A stretch of 64,000 nucleotides of DNA from Mycolicibacterium porcinum (GTDB lineage Bacteria > Actinomycetota > Actinomycetes > Mycobacteriales > Mycobacteriaceae), in contig MSTD01000005.1 of the NCBI GenBank assembly GCA_001942045.1, positions 1 to 64,000 of the forward strand, given 5' to 3'. This document shows, in pieces, positions 46,084 to 55,402 of the stretch (position 1 is its first letter; every line of letters starts with the position of its first letter). The position numbers were made by a program, and so were the translations under genes. The notes beneath the pieces were generated by a model that had not been told where the DNA came from, did not search any database, and saw only the letters and a list, made by a program, of their open reading frames with translations.

Positions 46084-47358
46084 ATGACGACCGCCGGGCT
46101 TGGGGCGACTGTGTCCGTGCGGCGCTACAGTGCGAGCGTGGATGCACGATGGCCGCGACCTGATCAGCGAACCGCGGCGCTGATCAGGGACGTCGCTGCA
46201 CGTCTGCTGGCGTCGACGAATGAGGCGGTCAATTCCGTGATCGCCGCCGCCCACCAGGGTGCCGCCTATCGTGCGTTGCTTGAGGATCCTCAGCTTGCGG
46301 CGGCTGACCGTCACATGAGCAAGGCGTACCTGTTGCATTGGCTGTCGGCCAATTTGCAGGACCCGGGGGCAGCGGTCGCGCCCTGTGTCGAACCCGAGGT
46401 CCTGCAGTTTGCGCGTGACCTGGTGCGCCGGGGAATGGACATGCACGATCTCGGTTCGTGGCGGGGCGCTCAGCACGGCGCGTGGGACCTGTGGGTGGAT
46501 GCGTGCTTCGCGGCGACGACAGATGTCGAGGAGCTCCGGGATCTCATGAAGGTGTCCGAGCGGTCGATGGCGACGTTCATCGACGATTCGATGACGGCAC
46601 TGGATGAGTACGTCGAGCAGGAGCGTGCGGACCTCGCCCGGGGCGCCAGCGCGGAGCGGCATGCCACCGTGCAACTGCTGCTCGAGGGGGCGCCGATCGC
46701 TCGCGCACGTGCAGAATCCCGCCTCGGGTACGCGCTGACGGGCAGCCACCTCAGCGTGATCATCTGGAGCGACTCCGCCGACGCGGCCGAGGGACTGGAC
46801 TCCGCCGCAGAAGCGGTGATGCGGGTGTGCGGAGTGCAGCGCCGGCTCACCCTGAATGCGAGTGCCACCGCGCTGTGGGTGTGGTTCCCGGCGGATGGTG
46901 TCCCGTCGGTCGAGGCGGTTGAGGCTGCCCTATCTGTCTGCCCAGGGATCCGCGTGGCCCTCGGGCGAACCGGGCGCGATCTCGATGGATTTCGCCGCAG
47001 TCATCTGGATGCCGCGGCCGCGCAGCGGATGCTCGCCCGGCTGGGATCGGCGCGGCCCGTCGTGCGGTATGAGGACGTCGCTCTGGTGTCAGTGCTCACC
47101 GCGGACATGGCGCAGGCCGATCAGTTCGTGAACGACACACTCGGCGATCTTGCTACTGCTGACCCCGTATTGCGGGAGACGGTCCTGACTTACGTGCGTG
47201 AGCGGTTCAATGGCTCCGCCGCAGCGGAGCGGCTGTTCACGCACCGCAACACCGTCGAGCGGCGGCTGGCTCGGGCCGATCAGCTCCTTCCGGTGCCGCT
47301 CGCCGAGAACGCTGCGAGTGTGGTGGCGGCGTTGATGCTTGTGCAGCTGCGCGACTGA
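46084..47358 (+). CDS. PucR/CdaR-type helix-turn-helix transcriptional regulator
   Basis: A 424-aa regulator with a poorly conserved N-terminal sensory region (about residues 30-200), a GGDEF-like central fold (about 210-320) and the PucR C-terminal HTH. That HTH includes LTYVRERFNGSAAAERLFTHRNTVERRLARAD (positions about 370-402, key residues N and T of HRNTVERR). PucR-type activators commonly control purine, amine or amino-acid catabolism. It is the first cargo gene, convergent with the amine operon, 67 nt from the end of the imine-reductase-like gene, and is the natural candidate regulator. ATG 46084 is used; GTG 46138 is a plausible shorter start because neither has a clear ribosome-binding site. 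Confidence 0.82.
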   Translation: MTTAGLGATVSVRRYSASVDARWPRPDQRTAALIRDVAARLLASTNEAVNSVIAAAHQGAAYRALLEDPQLAAADRHMSKAYLLHWLSANLQDPGAAVAPCVEPEVLQFARDLVRRGMDMHDLGSWRGAQHGAWDLWVDACFAATTDVEELRDLMKVSERSMATFIDDSMTALDEYVEQERADLARGASAERHATVQLLLEGAPIARARAESRLGYALTGSHLSVIIWSDSADAAEGLDSAAEAVMRVCGVQRRLTLNASATALWVWFPADGVPSVEAVEAALSVCPGIRVALGRTGRDLDGFRRSHLDAAAAQRMLARLGSARPVVRYEDVALVSVLTADMAQADQFVNDTLGDLATADPVLRETVLTYVRERFNGSAAAERLFTHRNTVERRLARADQLLPVPLAENAASVVAALMLVQLRD

Positions 47359-47425
47359 GGTCTGGCGATGCCGCCGGACCTCAGTCGCAGCCAGTGCTCG
47401 CGGCGAGGTATCTGTGCAGGCTTGC

Positions 47426-48304
47426 TCACAAGGTGGCGATGATCTTTGTCTGTGCGGCGAAGCCGAGGTCGCCCAGTCCGGCGTCGACTGCGGCGTTCAG
47501 ATTCTCGATAGCGGCGGCGAACACCCGGGGTGTCAGTCCGAGTTCCGTCATCACATCAATGGCACCGTCGAGGGCTTGGGCATAGGTGGCGATGGTTGCT
47601 TGATCGGTGGTGAAATCGCCGCCGGCTATGGCGGACGCGACCCGAGCGGTCTCACTCTGGACGGTCACGAACGTGGCAGGCGTGAGTGCTTCGAGAACGG
47701 CCTGATCGACCCCCTGTCCGCGCATGTAGGTCGTTGCTTCCACAAAGGCGCTGACGGCCGGGACCAGGAACATGCCCACCAGTCCCACGTTCAGAACACT
47801 GGCGATCTTGATGTCAGGGGATACCCATACGGACATGGGGGTCAGCAGTTGCAGGCTCTCGCTGTGGTCGGCCCACGCGCCGTCGGATCCGGAATAGAGG
47901 ATCGCCGCGGCCTCGGTGCCGATCTGTTCGGGGTACCCGAGAATGGACCCGTCCAGATATCTGGCGCCGCGCTCGCCGGCCCAGGCCCCGAAGGCTTCGA
48001 CGTCTGCGGGGGCGGCGCTGCCCACGTTGACGAGGGTCGTGCCCGTCAGGTCGGACGCCGGCCCGAGGGCGGCGAGCGCGTTGTCGTACGTGGCCAGGCA
48101 GACGACGACGAGCGGCGCGGAGCGGACGGCCTCACCGATTTCCTGAATGGGCGTTATCGCGTTGTCTGCCAAGGCTTCTGCCTTCTGGTGCGTGCGGTTC
48201 CAGACGGCGACGGATTTGCCGCCGCGGGCGAGCGCCTGCGCGAGTGCTGATCCCATCAAGCCGCAGCCCAGCACTGCGACGTCGTGTGAGGTGGTCAAGG
48301 CCAT
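47426..48304 (-). CDS. NAD(P)-dependent imine-reductase-like oxidoreductase
   Basis: The 292-aa protein of the 6-phosphogluconate/beta-hydroxyacid dehydrogenase superfamily is closest in style to imine reductases. The Rossmann motif is VLGCGLMGSALAQAL (about residues 11-25), NADP preference is suggested by WNRTHQKAEAL, and GAIM-type spacing appears as YLDGSILGYPEQIGTEAAAILYSG. The all-helical C-terminal domain dimerises. At the position where many imine reductases have a catalytic Asp or Tyr, I read Asn (VLNVGLVG), so catalysis may differ. It could reduce or interconvert a cyclic imine formed by the amine oxidase. ATG 48304 has GGAG upstream. It is the last gene of the operon, 28 nt after the aldehyde dehydrogenase. 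Confidence 0.78.
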   Translation of the reverse strand: MALTTSHDVAVLGCGLMGSALAQALARGGKSVAVWNRTHQKAEALADNAITPIQEIGEAVRSAPLVVVCLATYDNALAALGPASDLTGTTLVNVGSAAPADVEAFGAWAGERGARYLDGSILGYPEQIGTEAAAILYSGSDGAWADHSESLQLLTPMSVWVSPDIKIASVLNVGLVGMFLVPAVSAFVEATTYMRGQGVDQAVLEALTPATFVTVQSETARVASAIAGGDFTTDQATIATYAQALDGAIDVMTELGLTPRVFAAAIENLNAAVDAGLGDLGFAAQTKIIATL

Positions 48305-48332
48305 GGTTTTCTCCGGTGTTGGTTGGTGTGCG

Positions 48333-49796
48333 TTACAGCGGCAGGTCGGGTGAGTCGACCCCGACGACGCGCTCGCCGCAAAACACCCGCACCGATTCCG
48401 CGGGCCCGTGTCCGCCGATGCCGGACCGGCCCCAGAAGCTTTGGGCGGAACCGTCGCCGAGGTCGGCGAGTTTGGCGCCGTTGACCCGCACTTCACCGGA
48501 CTTGATCCGGGCCCCGACGGCGATGGCGCGGTCGGTGTCGGTTCCGAAGACGTAGGCGTCCAGGCCCGACGGGTGCGCGTTGGCGGCGTGCAGGGCCTCC
48601 TCGTCCGAACCGACGCCGTGCAGTGAGATAACCGGGCCGAACAGCTCGGCGGTCGTGCGGTCGGGGTCGGAGCCGGTGGCGATGGTCGGCGACAGAAAGT
48701 AGCCCGCGAGGCCGGGGAGCTCGCCCGGCTGGTCGATCTCGGCGCCGAGCCCGCGCAGGTCGTCGATCCGCTGGAGCAGGGTCCGGTAATGCGGCTCGTT
48801 CGAGATCGGTCCGATGTCGGTGCCCTCGTCGAGTGAATGCCCGATCCGCAATCGCGTGATGCGCTCGATCAGCGCTTGCCGCAGGGGCTGCACCAGCCGG
48901 TGCGGTGCCAGGACCTTTCCGGGGCCCTCACACCACTGCCCGTTCAGCGTCGTCATGCCGGCGAGGATGCCGTCGGCAGTGACGTCGAGATCGGCGTCGT
49001 CGAGCACCAGTACGGGGTTGTTGCCCCCGAGCTCGAGCTGCAGAACCTTGAAATCCTCAGCCGCCGCGCGGGCGATGGCCCGGCCCGCGCCCGGTCCGCC
49101 GGTGAAGGAGACAACCTGCACCCGGCGGTCGGCCGTGAGTGCAGCGCCGATGCCGCCGGTGCCGTGCACGAGTTGGAGTGCACCGTCGGGTAAGCCGGCG
49201 TCGACGAAGCATTCGGCGATCACCTGGGCGCTGGCCGGCGCGTGCTCGGACGGCTTGAGCAGCACCGGGCAGCCTGCGGCGATCGCGCTGGCGATCTTCG
49301 CCGCGGGGATGAAGCTGGGACCGTTCCACGGGGTGAGGATGGCGGCAGGTCCCCACGGCACCCGGTGCAAACGCACGTCGCGGCCGCCGGCGGCCAGCGC
49401 GGTGACACGGGGGATTCTGCGGGCCTCGGCCGCCGCGGCGCGGATCCGGGGCGGGAGGAAGGCAGCGAGCTTGCGGGTTGAGGTGATCGCGGTGCCGCTG
49501 GTGATCGCGTCGGTGCGGGCGATTTCCTCGAGCCGGTCTTCGACCTTGGTCGCGGCGCGCTCGAGTGCGTCGGCGCGTTCGAGCCGGAATTCTTCTGAGG
49601 TGAAGTCCGCGGCGTCGTACGCACGCTGAGCGTGCTGGAGTGCCCGCTCCAGGTCGGTGGTCGTGGTGGTCATCATGCGGTGCACCGGCTCGCCCGTGTT
49701 CGGGTCGATGTTCCACGCGTCGAGTGCGTCGCAGTCGACCCATTCGCCGGCGATGTAACTGCGGGGCTGGGCGAGTGCCGTGGTCGTGGTCGTCAT
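48333..49796 (-). CDS. Aldehyde dehydrogenase
   Basis: An NAD(P)-dependent aldehyde dehydrogenase of 487 aa. The general base lies in LELGGNNP (Glu about 254) and the nucleophile in NGQWCEGPGK (Cys about 289). The cofactor loop is SFTGGPGAGRAIA, and the conserved WNGPSFIPAAKIASA is about residue 155. It oxidises an aldehyde to the acid; in context this is an omega-oxo acid or aminoaldehyde released upstream in the pathway (PuuC or ChnE role). It is translationally coupled to the alcohol dehydrogenase (4-nt overlap), which points to consecutive alcohol-to-acid oxidation. Confidence 0.9.
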   Translation of the reverse strand: MTTTTTALAQPRSYIAGEWVDCDALDAWNIDPNTGEPVHRMMTTTTTDLERALQHAQRAYDAADFTSEEFRLERADALERAATKVEDRLEEIARTDAITSGTAITSTRKLAAFLPPRIRAAAAEARRIPRVTALAAGGRDVRLHRVPWGPAAILTPWNGPSFIPAAKIASAIAAGCPVLLKPSEHAPASAQVIAECFVDAGLPDGALQLVHGTGGIGAALTADRRVQVVSFTGGPGAGRAIARAAAEDFKVLQLELGGNNPVLVLDDADLDVTADGILAGMTTLNGQWCEGPGKVLAPHRLVQPLRQALIERITRLRIGHSLDEGTDIGPISNEPHYRTLLQRIDDLRGLGAEIDQPGELPGLAGYFLSPTIATGSDPDRTTAELFGPVISLHGVGSDEEALHAANAHPSGLDAYVFGTDTDRAIAVGARIKSGEVRVNGAKLADLGDGSAQSFWGRSGIGGHGPAESVRVFCGERVVGVDSPDLPL

Positions 49797-50914
49797 CGGG
49801 TCATCTCCGCGGTCTTGGAACGGTTGGGCATGGCGACGACGATGCGGGTCACGTCACCGGATTTCATCGCCTCGAAGCCTTCGTTGATCTGCTCGAAGTC
49901 GATGACTTCGGTGACCATTTCGTCGAGGAGCAGTCGACCTTGTTGATAGAGCCGGGCGAATTGGGTGATGTCCTCCCGCGCCTGTCCGGAACCCATGTAG
50001 GAGCCGATGAGGCGCTTCTCGCTGAAGAAGAAGTCGGACGCGGGCAGCGCGAGTTGCGTGCCGTCGGGGGCGATGCCCACGAGGCAGGCGGTGCCGGTCG
50101 GGCGCGTGACGGCAAGTGCGGTGGCAGCGGTCCGGGCGGAGCCGACGGCCTCGAAGGCATAGTCGACGCCGTCGCCGAGCAGCTCGCGTACCGTCGCGGG
50201 GACGTCCTCGGCGGCGTTCACCGTGTGGGTGGCGCCGTAGCGACGTGCGGCTTTCAGCCGGGCCTCGTCGAGGTCGATGGCGACGATTGCCGATGCGCCG
50301 GCGAGCCGCGCGCCCTGGATGATCGCCGAGCCGACACCGCCGCAGCCGATTACCGCCGCCGTGGACCCGGGCCGCACCTGTGCGCCGCGGAACACCGCGC
50401 CGACACCGGTCACGACACAGCAGGACAGCAGGCAGCCCACCCGGGTGGGCACGTCGTCGGGCAGTTTCACCGCGGCGTTCGCACGCAGCAGGATGTGCTC
50501 GGAGAACGCACCGATATCGCCCAGGCGAGCCAGCGGGGTGCCGTCGGGCAGGGCGTACGCGGGGCGGGTGCGACGACGGATCTCGTCTTGGCGCTGGCAC
50601 TGTGTGGAGCGGCCGGCGTTGCAGTTGGCGCACTGGCCGCATGACGGGGTGAGGATCCCGGTCACCAGATCCCCGGGGCATAGGCCGGTGACGGCCGAGC
50701 CGACGGATTCGACGATGCCCGCCACCTCGTGCCCGACCACCACCGGCAGCTCGGTGTCGACGGTACCGGTCATGTAATGCAGGTCGCTGTGGCACAGCCC
50801 GACGTGCGTGACGGCGATCCGGACCTCGTGCTGCTCGGGATCGTCGACGACGATGTCGGTCAGGTGCAGCGGCTCACCCACTGTCGTGAGTACGGCCGCG
50901 CGGGTGGTGATCAT
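49793..50914 (-). CDS. Zinc-dependent alcohol dehydrogenase (MDR family)
   Basis: A 373-aa medium-chain dehydrogenase. Catalytic-zinc ligands are in GLCHSDLHY (Cys about 38) and VVGHEVAG (His about 60). The structural-zinc lobe has four cysteines in CGQCANCNAGRSTQC. The NAD-binding motif is VIGCGGVGSAIIQGA (about 194), followed by IVAIDLDEARL with the Asp that selects NAD. It resembles class III/NDMA-type alcohol dehydrogenases of mycobacteria. In context it would oxidise a hydroxy acid or alcohol freed by the hydrolase. ATG at 50914 has GGAGGAC upstream and overlaps the stop of the ligase-crotonase gene by 4 nt. Confidence 0.9.
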   Translation of the reverse strand: MITTRAAVLTTVGEPLHLTDIVVDDPEQHEVRIAVTHVGLCHSDLHYMTGTVDTELPVVVGHEVAGIVESVGSAVTGLCPGDLVTGILTPSCGQCANCNAGRSTQCQRQDEIRRRTRPAYALPDGTPLARLGDIGAFSEHILLRANAAVKLPDDVPTRVGCLLSCCVVTGVGAVFRGAQVRPGSTAAVIGCGGVGSAIIQGARLAGASAIVAIDLDEARLKAARRYGATHTVNAAEDVPATVRELLGDGVDYAFEAVGSARTAATALAVTRPTGTACLVGIAPDGTQLALPASDFFFSEKRLIGSYMGSGQAREDITQFARLYQQGRLLLDEMVTEVIDFEQINEGFEAMKSGDVTRIVVAMPNRSKTAEMTR

Positions 50915-53295
50915 CGTTGTCCTCCAGAGGTTTTGGAGCTCCAGAACCCGGCGATGCCGGCGCTGAACGCCCCGCTGTTCCACGATTCGTCGGCGGCGGC
51001 GTCCTCGAGCGCGAAGGCGTGTTCGATCTCCTTGAGCGGCGGACGCAGCAGCGCCAGGTGCAGAGCGGTGTTGTTGACGCCTTCCGGCGTCCAGGCCAGG
51101 ACGGTGCTGACGGCTCGGTCCAGCAAATCGGATTGGTCGACGATCTCGTCGAGCAGTCCGATGCGCAGCGCCTCGTTGGCGTCGATGCGTTCGGAGCCCA
51201 GCACCATCCGCATCGCGTGATTGCGCACGATCCGCGGGAGCAGCACGCTCGAGGCGTTGGAGATCGTGAGGCCGCGTCCATTCTCCGGTTGGAAATAGGT
51301 GGTCGCCGGCGTGCCGAGGCGGGCATCGCAGCACATCGTGATCTCCGAGGCGCCGCCGACGGCGATGCCGTTGATCGCCGCGACCACGGGTACCCGGGTC
51401 TGCAGGATCGCTCGGGTGATGTCGTGGAAGGTCTCGAAGGTGTCGCGCATCTCGTCGAAGGTGGTCGGCGGTGCGGCGAGGTCCTCGCCGGCGCTGAACG
51501 CGCGCCCCGTGCCCGTGAGCACGATGCCGCGGGCCCGCTCACCGGTGCCGTACTCGCGGATGAGCGCGGCCAACCGCCGCCGCATCTCGATGGTCAGCGC
51601 GTTGAGTTTCGCCGGGCGCCGCAGAGTGATGACGGCGACGTCGCGGACCATGTCGACGACCACGTGCTCAGCCGCACCCGTCTGGGCCGGGACCGGTTCG
51701 CGCAGGTCGAAGACGGTGCCGGGGGATTCGGCGGCCCGCGCCTTCAGTGCGGGCTTGGACACCCGCTCGGACGGTGTGCGGGGGAAGTCGGCGACGAATT
51801 CGATGTACCGCGGCACTTTGAACCGCGCGAGCTGCCCCGAGACCCTTTCGGCGATCGCCTCGGCCGTCGCCCGGTCGGCCGGCAGGCCGGCCGCGAGTTG
51901 CAGGAATGCTTTGACTTCCTCGCCGAGTATCTCGTCGGGTTCGGCCACCACTGCGGACGCGACCACGGCGTCGTCGCGTTCGAGTGCGGCCTCCACCTCC
52001 GCGGCGGCGACGTTCTCGCCGCCGCGGCGCACCATGTCCTTGATGCGGCCCACCAGGCGGATGTCGCCGCGGTCGTCGGCGACGGCCAGGTCGCCGGTGT
52101 GCAGCCGCCCGCCGTGCAGGGCCCGCGCTGTCTCGTCGGGCCGGTTCCAGTAGCCCAGCATCATCGGTGCGCCGGACACGATGAGCTCGCCGGGCGTGCC
52201 GGCGGGAACGTCGGCGCCGTCGGCGTCCACGATCCGGATTTGCTTGGTGGGCATGGGATGCCCGAGAGTTCCGCTGCCCACGGCCGCGGTGTCGGCGAGC
52301 GGGCTGATCATGTCGATGCCGCTCTCGGTCATTCCGTAGAGCTCACGCCAGGGCGCGCCCCAGCGTTCCTCGAGCTGGGCGTGCAGCGCCACCGGGATGG
52401 CTGAGCAGAACACGGCGCGCAGCCGGTTGTCCCGGTCGTCAGGGCCGGGCGGCTGCTTGAACAGCAGCGTCGGCATCGACCCGAGCACGTAGCAGAACGT
52501 CACACCGTGCCGGCGCACGTCTGTCATGAAGCCCGATGCCGAGAACCGCGGCAGCACCACCAGTGCAGCACCGGTGGTGAGGGCGAGCACCGTGTTCCAC
52601 TGCGGGTCCATGTAGGAGAAGGGCTGGGCGGTGAGCAGCACGTCGTCGGGGCCGAGTCCGGCGGCCGCGGCGCAGGTCCACGCGATTCTGGTCCAGTAAT
52701 CGTGGGTCAGCATGCACGCCTTCGGGAACCCGGTGGTGCCCGAGGTGTACTGCAGGTTGGCGAGGGTGTCGGGACCGATCACGACCTCGGGGGCGGTCGC
52801 GGGGAACCCTGCATCGCTGTCGGCGATATCGATGATCGTCACGTCGGCGAGGCCGGGAACTGCGGCGATCACCTCACGTACCAGGGGGCTGTGATCAGCG
52901 TCGGTGACGATCACACGGGCGCCCGAATCCTGCAGCACGAACTGCAGATCGGCCGCGCGGTACGCCGAGTTGACGGGCACCGCGACGGCGCCCGCTTTGA
53001 GCACCGCCAGCCATGTCAGCGGCCAGCCCGCGACGTTGGGCAGCATGATCGCGACCCGGTCGCCTGGGGCCACGCCCGCCGTCGCGATCAGTCGGTGCGC
53101 GAGCCGCGACGACGACGCGTCAGCCTGCGCATAGGTCCACGACTGCTCGCCGAAACGCAGCAGCTCGGCGTCCGGTGTGCGGGCGGCGCCGTCGGCGAGC
53201 AGGCCGGTGACGGTGCGCACCCGCGGCACGGCCCCGATCTCGTCGGCGGCGACGGCGGGTCGCCCCGGTGCCCTATGTGTGGTGTCGATGGTCAT
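50911..53295 (-). CDS. Acyl-CoA synthetase fused to enoyl-CoA hydratase/isomerase
   Basis: A 794-aa two-domain fusion. The N-terminal part (about residues 20-530) is an ANL-family acid:CoA ligase with the AMP motif YTSGTTGFPKACML (about 178), YGMTESG, TGDLAVADDRGDIRLVGR and the C-terminal catalytic-Lys region ERVSKPALKA. The C-terminal part (about 540-794) is a crotonase with RPAKLNALTIEMR, RAFSAGEDLA and the oxyanion-hole INGIAVGGASEI. One of the two usual catalytic glutamates is visible (QPENGRGL); the second is not obvious, so it may be an isomerase or hydrolase type. The fusion would activate an acid to its CoA ester and process it directly. ATG overlaps are present at both ends. Confidence 0.88.
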   Translation of the reverse strand: MTIDTTHRAPGRPAVAADEIGAVPRVRTVTGLLADGAARTPDAELLRFGEQSWTYAQADASSSRLAHRLIATAGVAPGDRVAIMLPNVAGWPLTWLAVLKAGAVAVPVNSAYRAADLQFVLQDSGARVIVTDADHSPLVREVIAAVPGLADVTIIDIADSDAGFPATAPEVVIGPDTLANLQYTSGTTGFPKACMLTHDYWTRIAWTCAAAAGLGPDDVLLTAQPFSYMDPQWNTVLALTTGAALVVLPRFSASGFMTDVRRHGVTFCYVLGSMPTLLFKQPPGPDDRDNRLRAVFCSAIPVALHAQLEERWGAPWRELYGMTESGIDMISPLADTAAVGSGTLGHPMPTKQIRIVDADGADVPAGTPGELIVSGAPMMLGYWNRPDETARALHGGRLHTGDLAVADDRGDIRLVGRIKDMVRRGGENVAAAEVEAALERDDAVVASAVVAEPDEILGEEVKAFLQLAAGLPADRATAEAIAERVSGQLARFKVPRYIEFVADFPRTPSERVSKPALKARAAESPGTVFDLREPVPAQTGAAEHVVVDMVRDVAVITLRRPAKLNALTIEMRRRLAALIREYGTGERARGIVLTGTGRAFSAGEDLAAPPTTFDEMRDTFETFHDITRAILQTRVPVVAAINGIAVGGASEITMCCDARLGTPATTYFQPENGRGLTISNASSVLLPRIVRNHAMRMVLGSERIDANEALRIGLLDEIVDQSDLLDRAVSTVLAWTPEGVNNTALHLALLRPPLKEIEHAFALEDAAADESWNSGAFSAGIAGFWSSKTSGGQR

Positions 53296-54053
53296 TTGGC
53301 GGCCTCCAGCTGTTTTCTCGATTCGTCGACGAGCCAGGTCAATGCCGGGTCGTCGCGTTCCATCCACTCGGGGTGCCACTGCACCCCGAGGATCGGCGCA
53401 TCGGGCGCCTCTACCGCCTCGACCACCCCGTCAGAGGTGCGGCCGGTAACGATGAGCCCCGTGGCGCACTGGTCAACGGCCTGGTGGTGCCACGAGTTGG
53501 TGACTGCGCTGTCGCCGAAGATCCGCGCGGCCGTCGACCCAGGCTCGAACACCACCACATGGGCGGCGTCCCCGTCGGTGGGCGCGGCCCGCGGCGACAG
53601 GTGCGGTATCGGCCCGGGCGGCAGATCCGCGACGAGGGTTCCGCCGAGCGCGGTGTTGAGGACCTGCAGGCCGCGGCACACGCTCAGCAACGGGATACCG
53701 TGATCAATCGCGGTGCGGGTCAGGGTGAATTCGTACTCATCGCGTTCGGTGTCATGCGCGTTCGGATTAAGCCGGGGGTCGACGTCGCGGACCACGGTGG
53801 TGTCGCCGCCCCACCGTGCCGGATGCACGTCCTGCCCGCCGGTCACCACCACCCCGGACAGCCACTGGCAAGCGTCGGCCGGATCGGCGTCGTAGGGCAG
53901 GTGCACGGGCACGCCGCCGGCCCTCGCGATGCGCGTCGCGAACGCGGACATGAAGGAGTCCATGGACTCGCCTCCGTACCGTTCGTCCATCCCGGCGATC
54001 AGCCCCAGCTGGAATCGGCGGCCGGTTATCCCGATCAGCGGTTTGCGACTCAT
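53292..54053 (-). CDS. Class I glutamine amidotransferase-like gamma-glutamyl hydrolase (PuuD-like)
   Basis: A 253-aa peptidase C26 protein. The catalytic Cys is in SVCRGLQVLN (about residue 122), and His and Glu are in QWHPEWM (about 224). VVVTGGQDVHPARWG is the family's substrate-loop segment. PuuD of E. coli removes the gamma-glutamyl group from gamma-glutamyl-GABA. Here it would release the free acid after amine glutamylation by the adjacent ligase. It overlaps the glutamine-synthetase-like gene and the ligase fusion by 4 nt each. Confidence 0.86.
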   Translation of the reverse strand: MSRKPLIGITGRRFQLGLIAGMDERYGGESMDSFMSAFATRIARAGGVPVHLPYDADPADACQWLSGVVVTGGQDVHPARWGGDTTVVRDVDPRLNPNAHDTERDEYEFTLTRTAIDHGIPLLSVCRGLQVLNTALGGTLVADLPPGPIPHLSPRAAPTDGDAAHVVVFEPGSTAARIFGDSAVTNSWHHQAVDQCATGLIVTGRTSDGVVEAVEAPDAPILGVQWHPEWMERDDPALTWLVDESRKQLEAAK

Positions 54054-55402
54054 GTGAACTCGAAGTAGCGATGGGACTCCCACGCGGAGAGTTCGGTATA
54101 CGGGTCGCCGCCCTTGGTGTGGAACTGCATCCACTCCCACCGGCGCGACGCCACCCAGAATTCGACGAACTCGTCACCCAGGTATTCGCGCAGCAGCGGG
54201 TCGGCGTCGAGAGCTGCGATGGCCTTCGTCATCGTGTCGGGGATCCGCGCGACCCCGGTGTCGTCGGGCAGGGACCACGCCATGTCATCGCACGGCGGCG
54301 GGGCCGTCAGCCCGCGCTCGAGCCCGGCGAGGACCCCGGCAAGGACGCCGGCCAGCGCGTAGTACGGATTGACATCCGAACCCGGCACCCGATACTCCAG
54401 GCGCGAATACTTGGGATGGCCGACGATCGCCCGCAACGCCGCGGTCTTGTTGTTGACGCCCCAGCTCATGGTGGTCGGTGGCCCCGAGATGTCGACGAGG
54501 CGCCGGTACGAGGTGATCTGCGGCATCGCCAGCAACGTGTTGCCGGCCATGGTGGCCATCAGCCCGCCGATGGCCTGCAGCATGACCTCGGACGGCCCGT
54601 CGGGGCAGAAGAACTGGTTCACGCCGTCCCGCTGCAGCGACAGGTTGACGTGCGCGCCCTGCCCGAATCCGGCGGTCGGTTTCGCCATGAAGGTGACCGA
54701 TCGGCCCTGTTCGTACGCGACCTCGCGCATGACCTGCTTGGTTCGTACCCAGGCGTCGGCGAGCGCCACCGGGTCGGCGGGTGCGATGTTCAACTCGGTC
54801 TGACCGGGAGCGGCCTCGTCGGTCCACGCCTCCCAGGTGATGCCGAGCGAGTCGAGCCGGTCGGTGACGGCCTCCATGTAGTCGATCCAGTCCTTGGACC
54901 GCGCGAGGTTGTAGGCGGACCCGGTGTCCCCACCGAGCGGGGTGAGGTCGCGGTAGCCGCGTGCCCGCGCTTCCTGGATGGATTCCTCGAACAGGGTCGT
55001 CTCGATTTCCACCGCCACGGTGGCGCTGTATCCGAGTGCGCTGAGCCGGTCGGCGAGGCGGCGCACCATGTTGCGCGGACAGATTGGTAGTGGCCGGCCG
55101 TCCCTCATCCAGAAGTCACCGATCACGGAGTCCATCCCGGGCTTCCACTCCACGAGCGTGCTCATGTCCGGGACCAGCGCGATGTCGTACAGGTTGCCGC
55201 GCCAGTCGGGGAAGGCGTCGCCGAAAACGAAGTCGGTGCCCATGTCGATCGCGAAGAGGATGTCGGCGAAGGCGAACCCCGAATCCTTGCCGGACGCGAA
55301 CTTCGCAGGAGTGACGTTCTTACCCATGAAGCTGCCGTCGTGATTGGTGGCCTCCACCCGGATCGCCTTGGTGGCCATTCTGGGCAGGGTGAGCTCAGAC
55401 AT
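54050..55402 (-). CDS. Gamma-glutamyl-amine ligase, glutamine synthetase family (PuuA-like)
   Basis: A 450-aa glutamine synthetase III/GlnA-type protein. The C-terminal catalytic domain has the metal-binding EIETTLFEE (about residues 128-136), AHVNLSLQRDG (about 253), NNKTAALRAI (about 327) and EYRVPGSDVNPYYALA (about 345). The adenylylation-site Tyr of true GlnA is absent. PuuA and IpuC relatives use ATP to join glutamate to an amine such as putrescine or isopropylamine. Position next to PuuD-like hydrolase and an amine permease supports amine glutamylation. It overlaps its neighbours by 8 nt (upstream) and 4 nt (downstream). Confidence 0.87.
   Translation of the reverse strand: MSELTLPRMATKAIRVEATNHDGSFMGKNVTPAKFASGKDSGFAFADILFAIDMGTDFVFGDAFPDWRGNLYDIALVPDMSTLVEWKPGMDSVIGDFWMRDGRPLPICPRNMVRRLADRLSALGYSATVAVEIETTLFEESIQEARARGYRDLTPLGGDTGSAYNLARSKDWIDYMEAVTDRLDSLGITWEAWTDEAAPGQTELNIAPADPVALADAWVRTKQVMREVAYEQGRSVTFMAKPTAGFGQGAHVNLSLQRDGVNQFFCPDGPSEVMLQAIGGLMATMAGNTLLAMPQITSYRRLVDISGPPTTMSWGVNNKTAALRAIVGHPKYSRLEYRVPGSDVNPYYALAGVLAGVLAGLERGLTAPPPCDDMAWSLPDDTGVARIPDTMTKAIAALDADPLLREYLGDEFVEFWVASRRWEWMQFHTKGGDPYTELSAWESHRYFEFT

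Noticed and set aside
48305..48496. Extended N-terminus for the imine-reductase-like gene
   Set aside because: It would overlap the aldehyde dehydrogenase by over 160 nt; the Rossmann strand starts eight residues after the ATG at 48304, which has a GGAG site.
54050..55402. Housekeeping glutamine synthetase
   Set aside because: It lacks the GlnA adenylylation Tyr motif, and its neighbours are a PuuD-like hydrolase, an amine permease and an amine oxidase, so amine glutamylation fits better.
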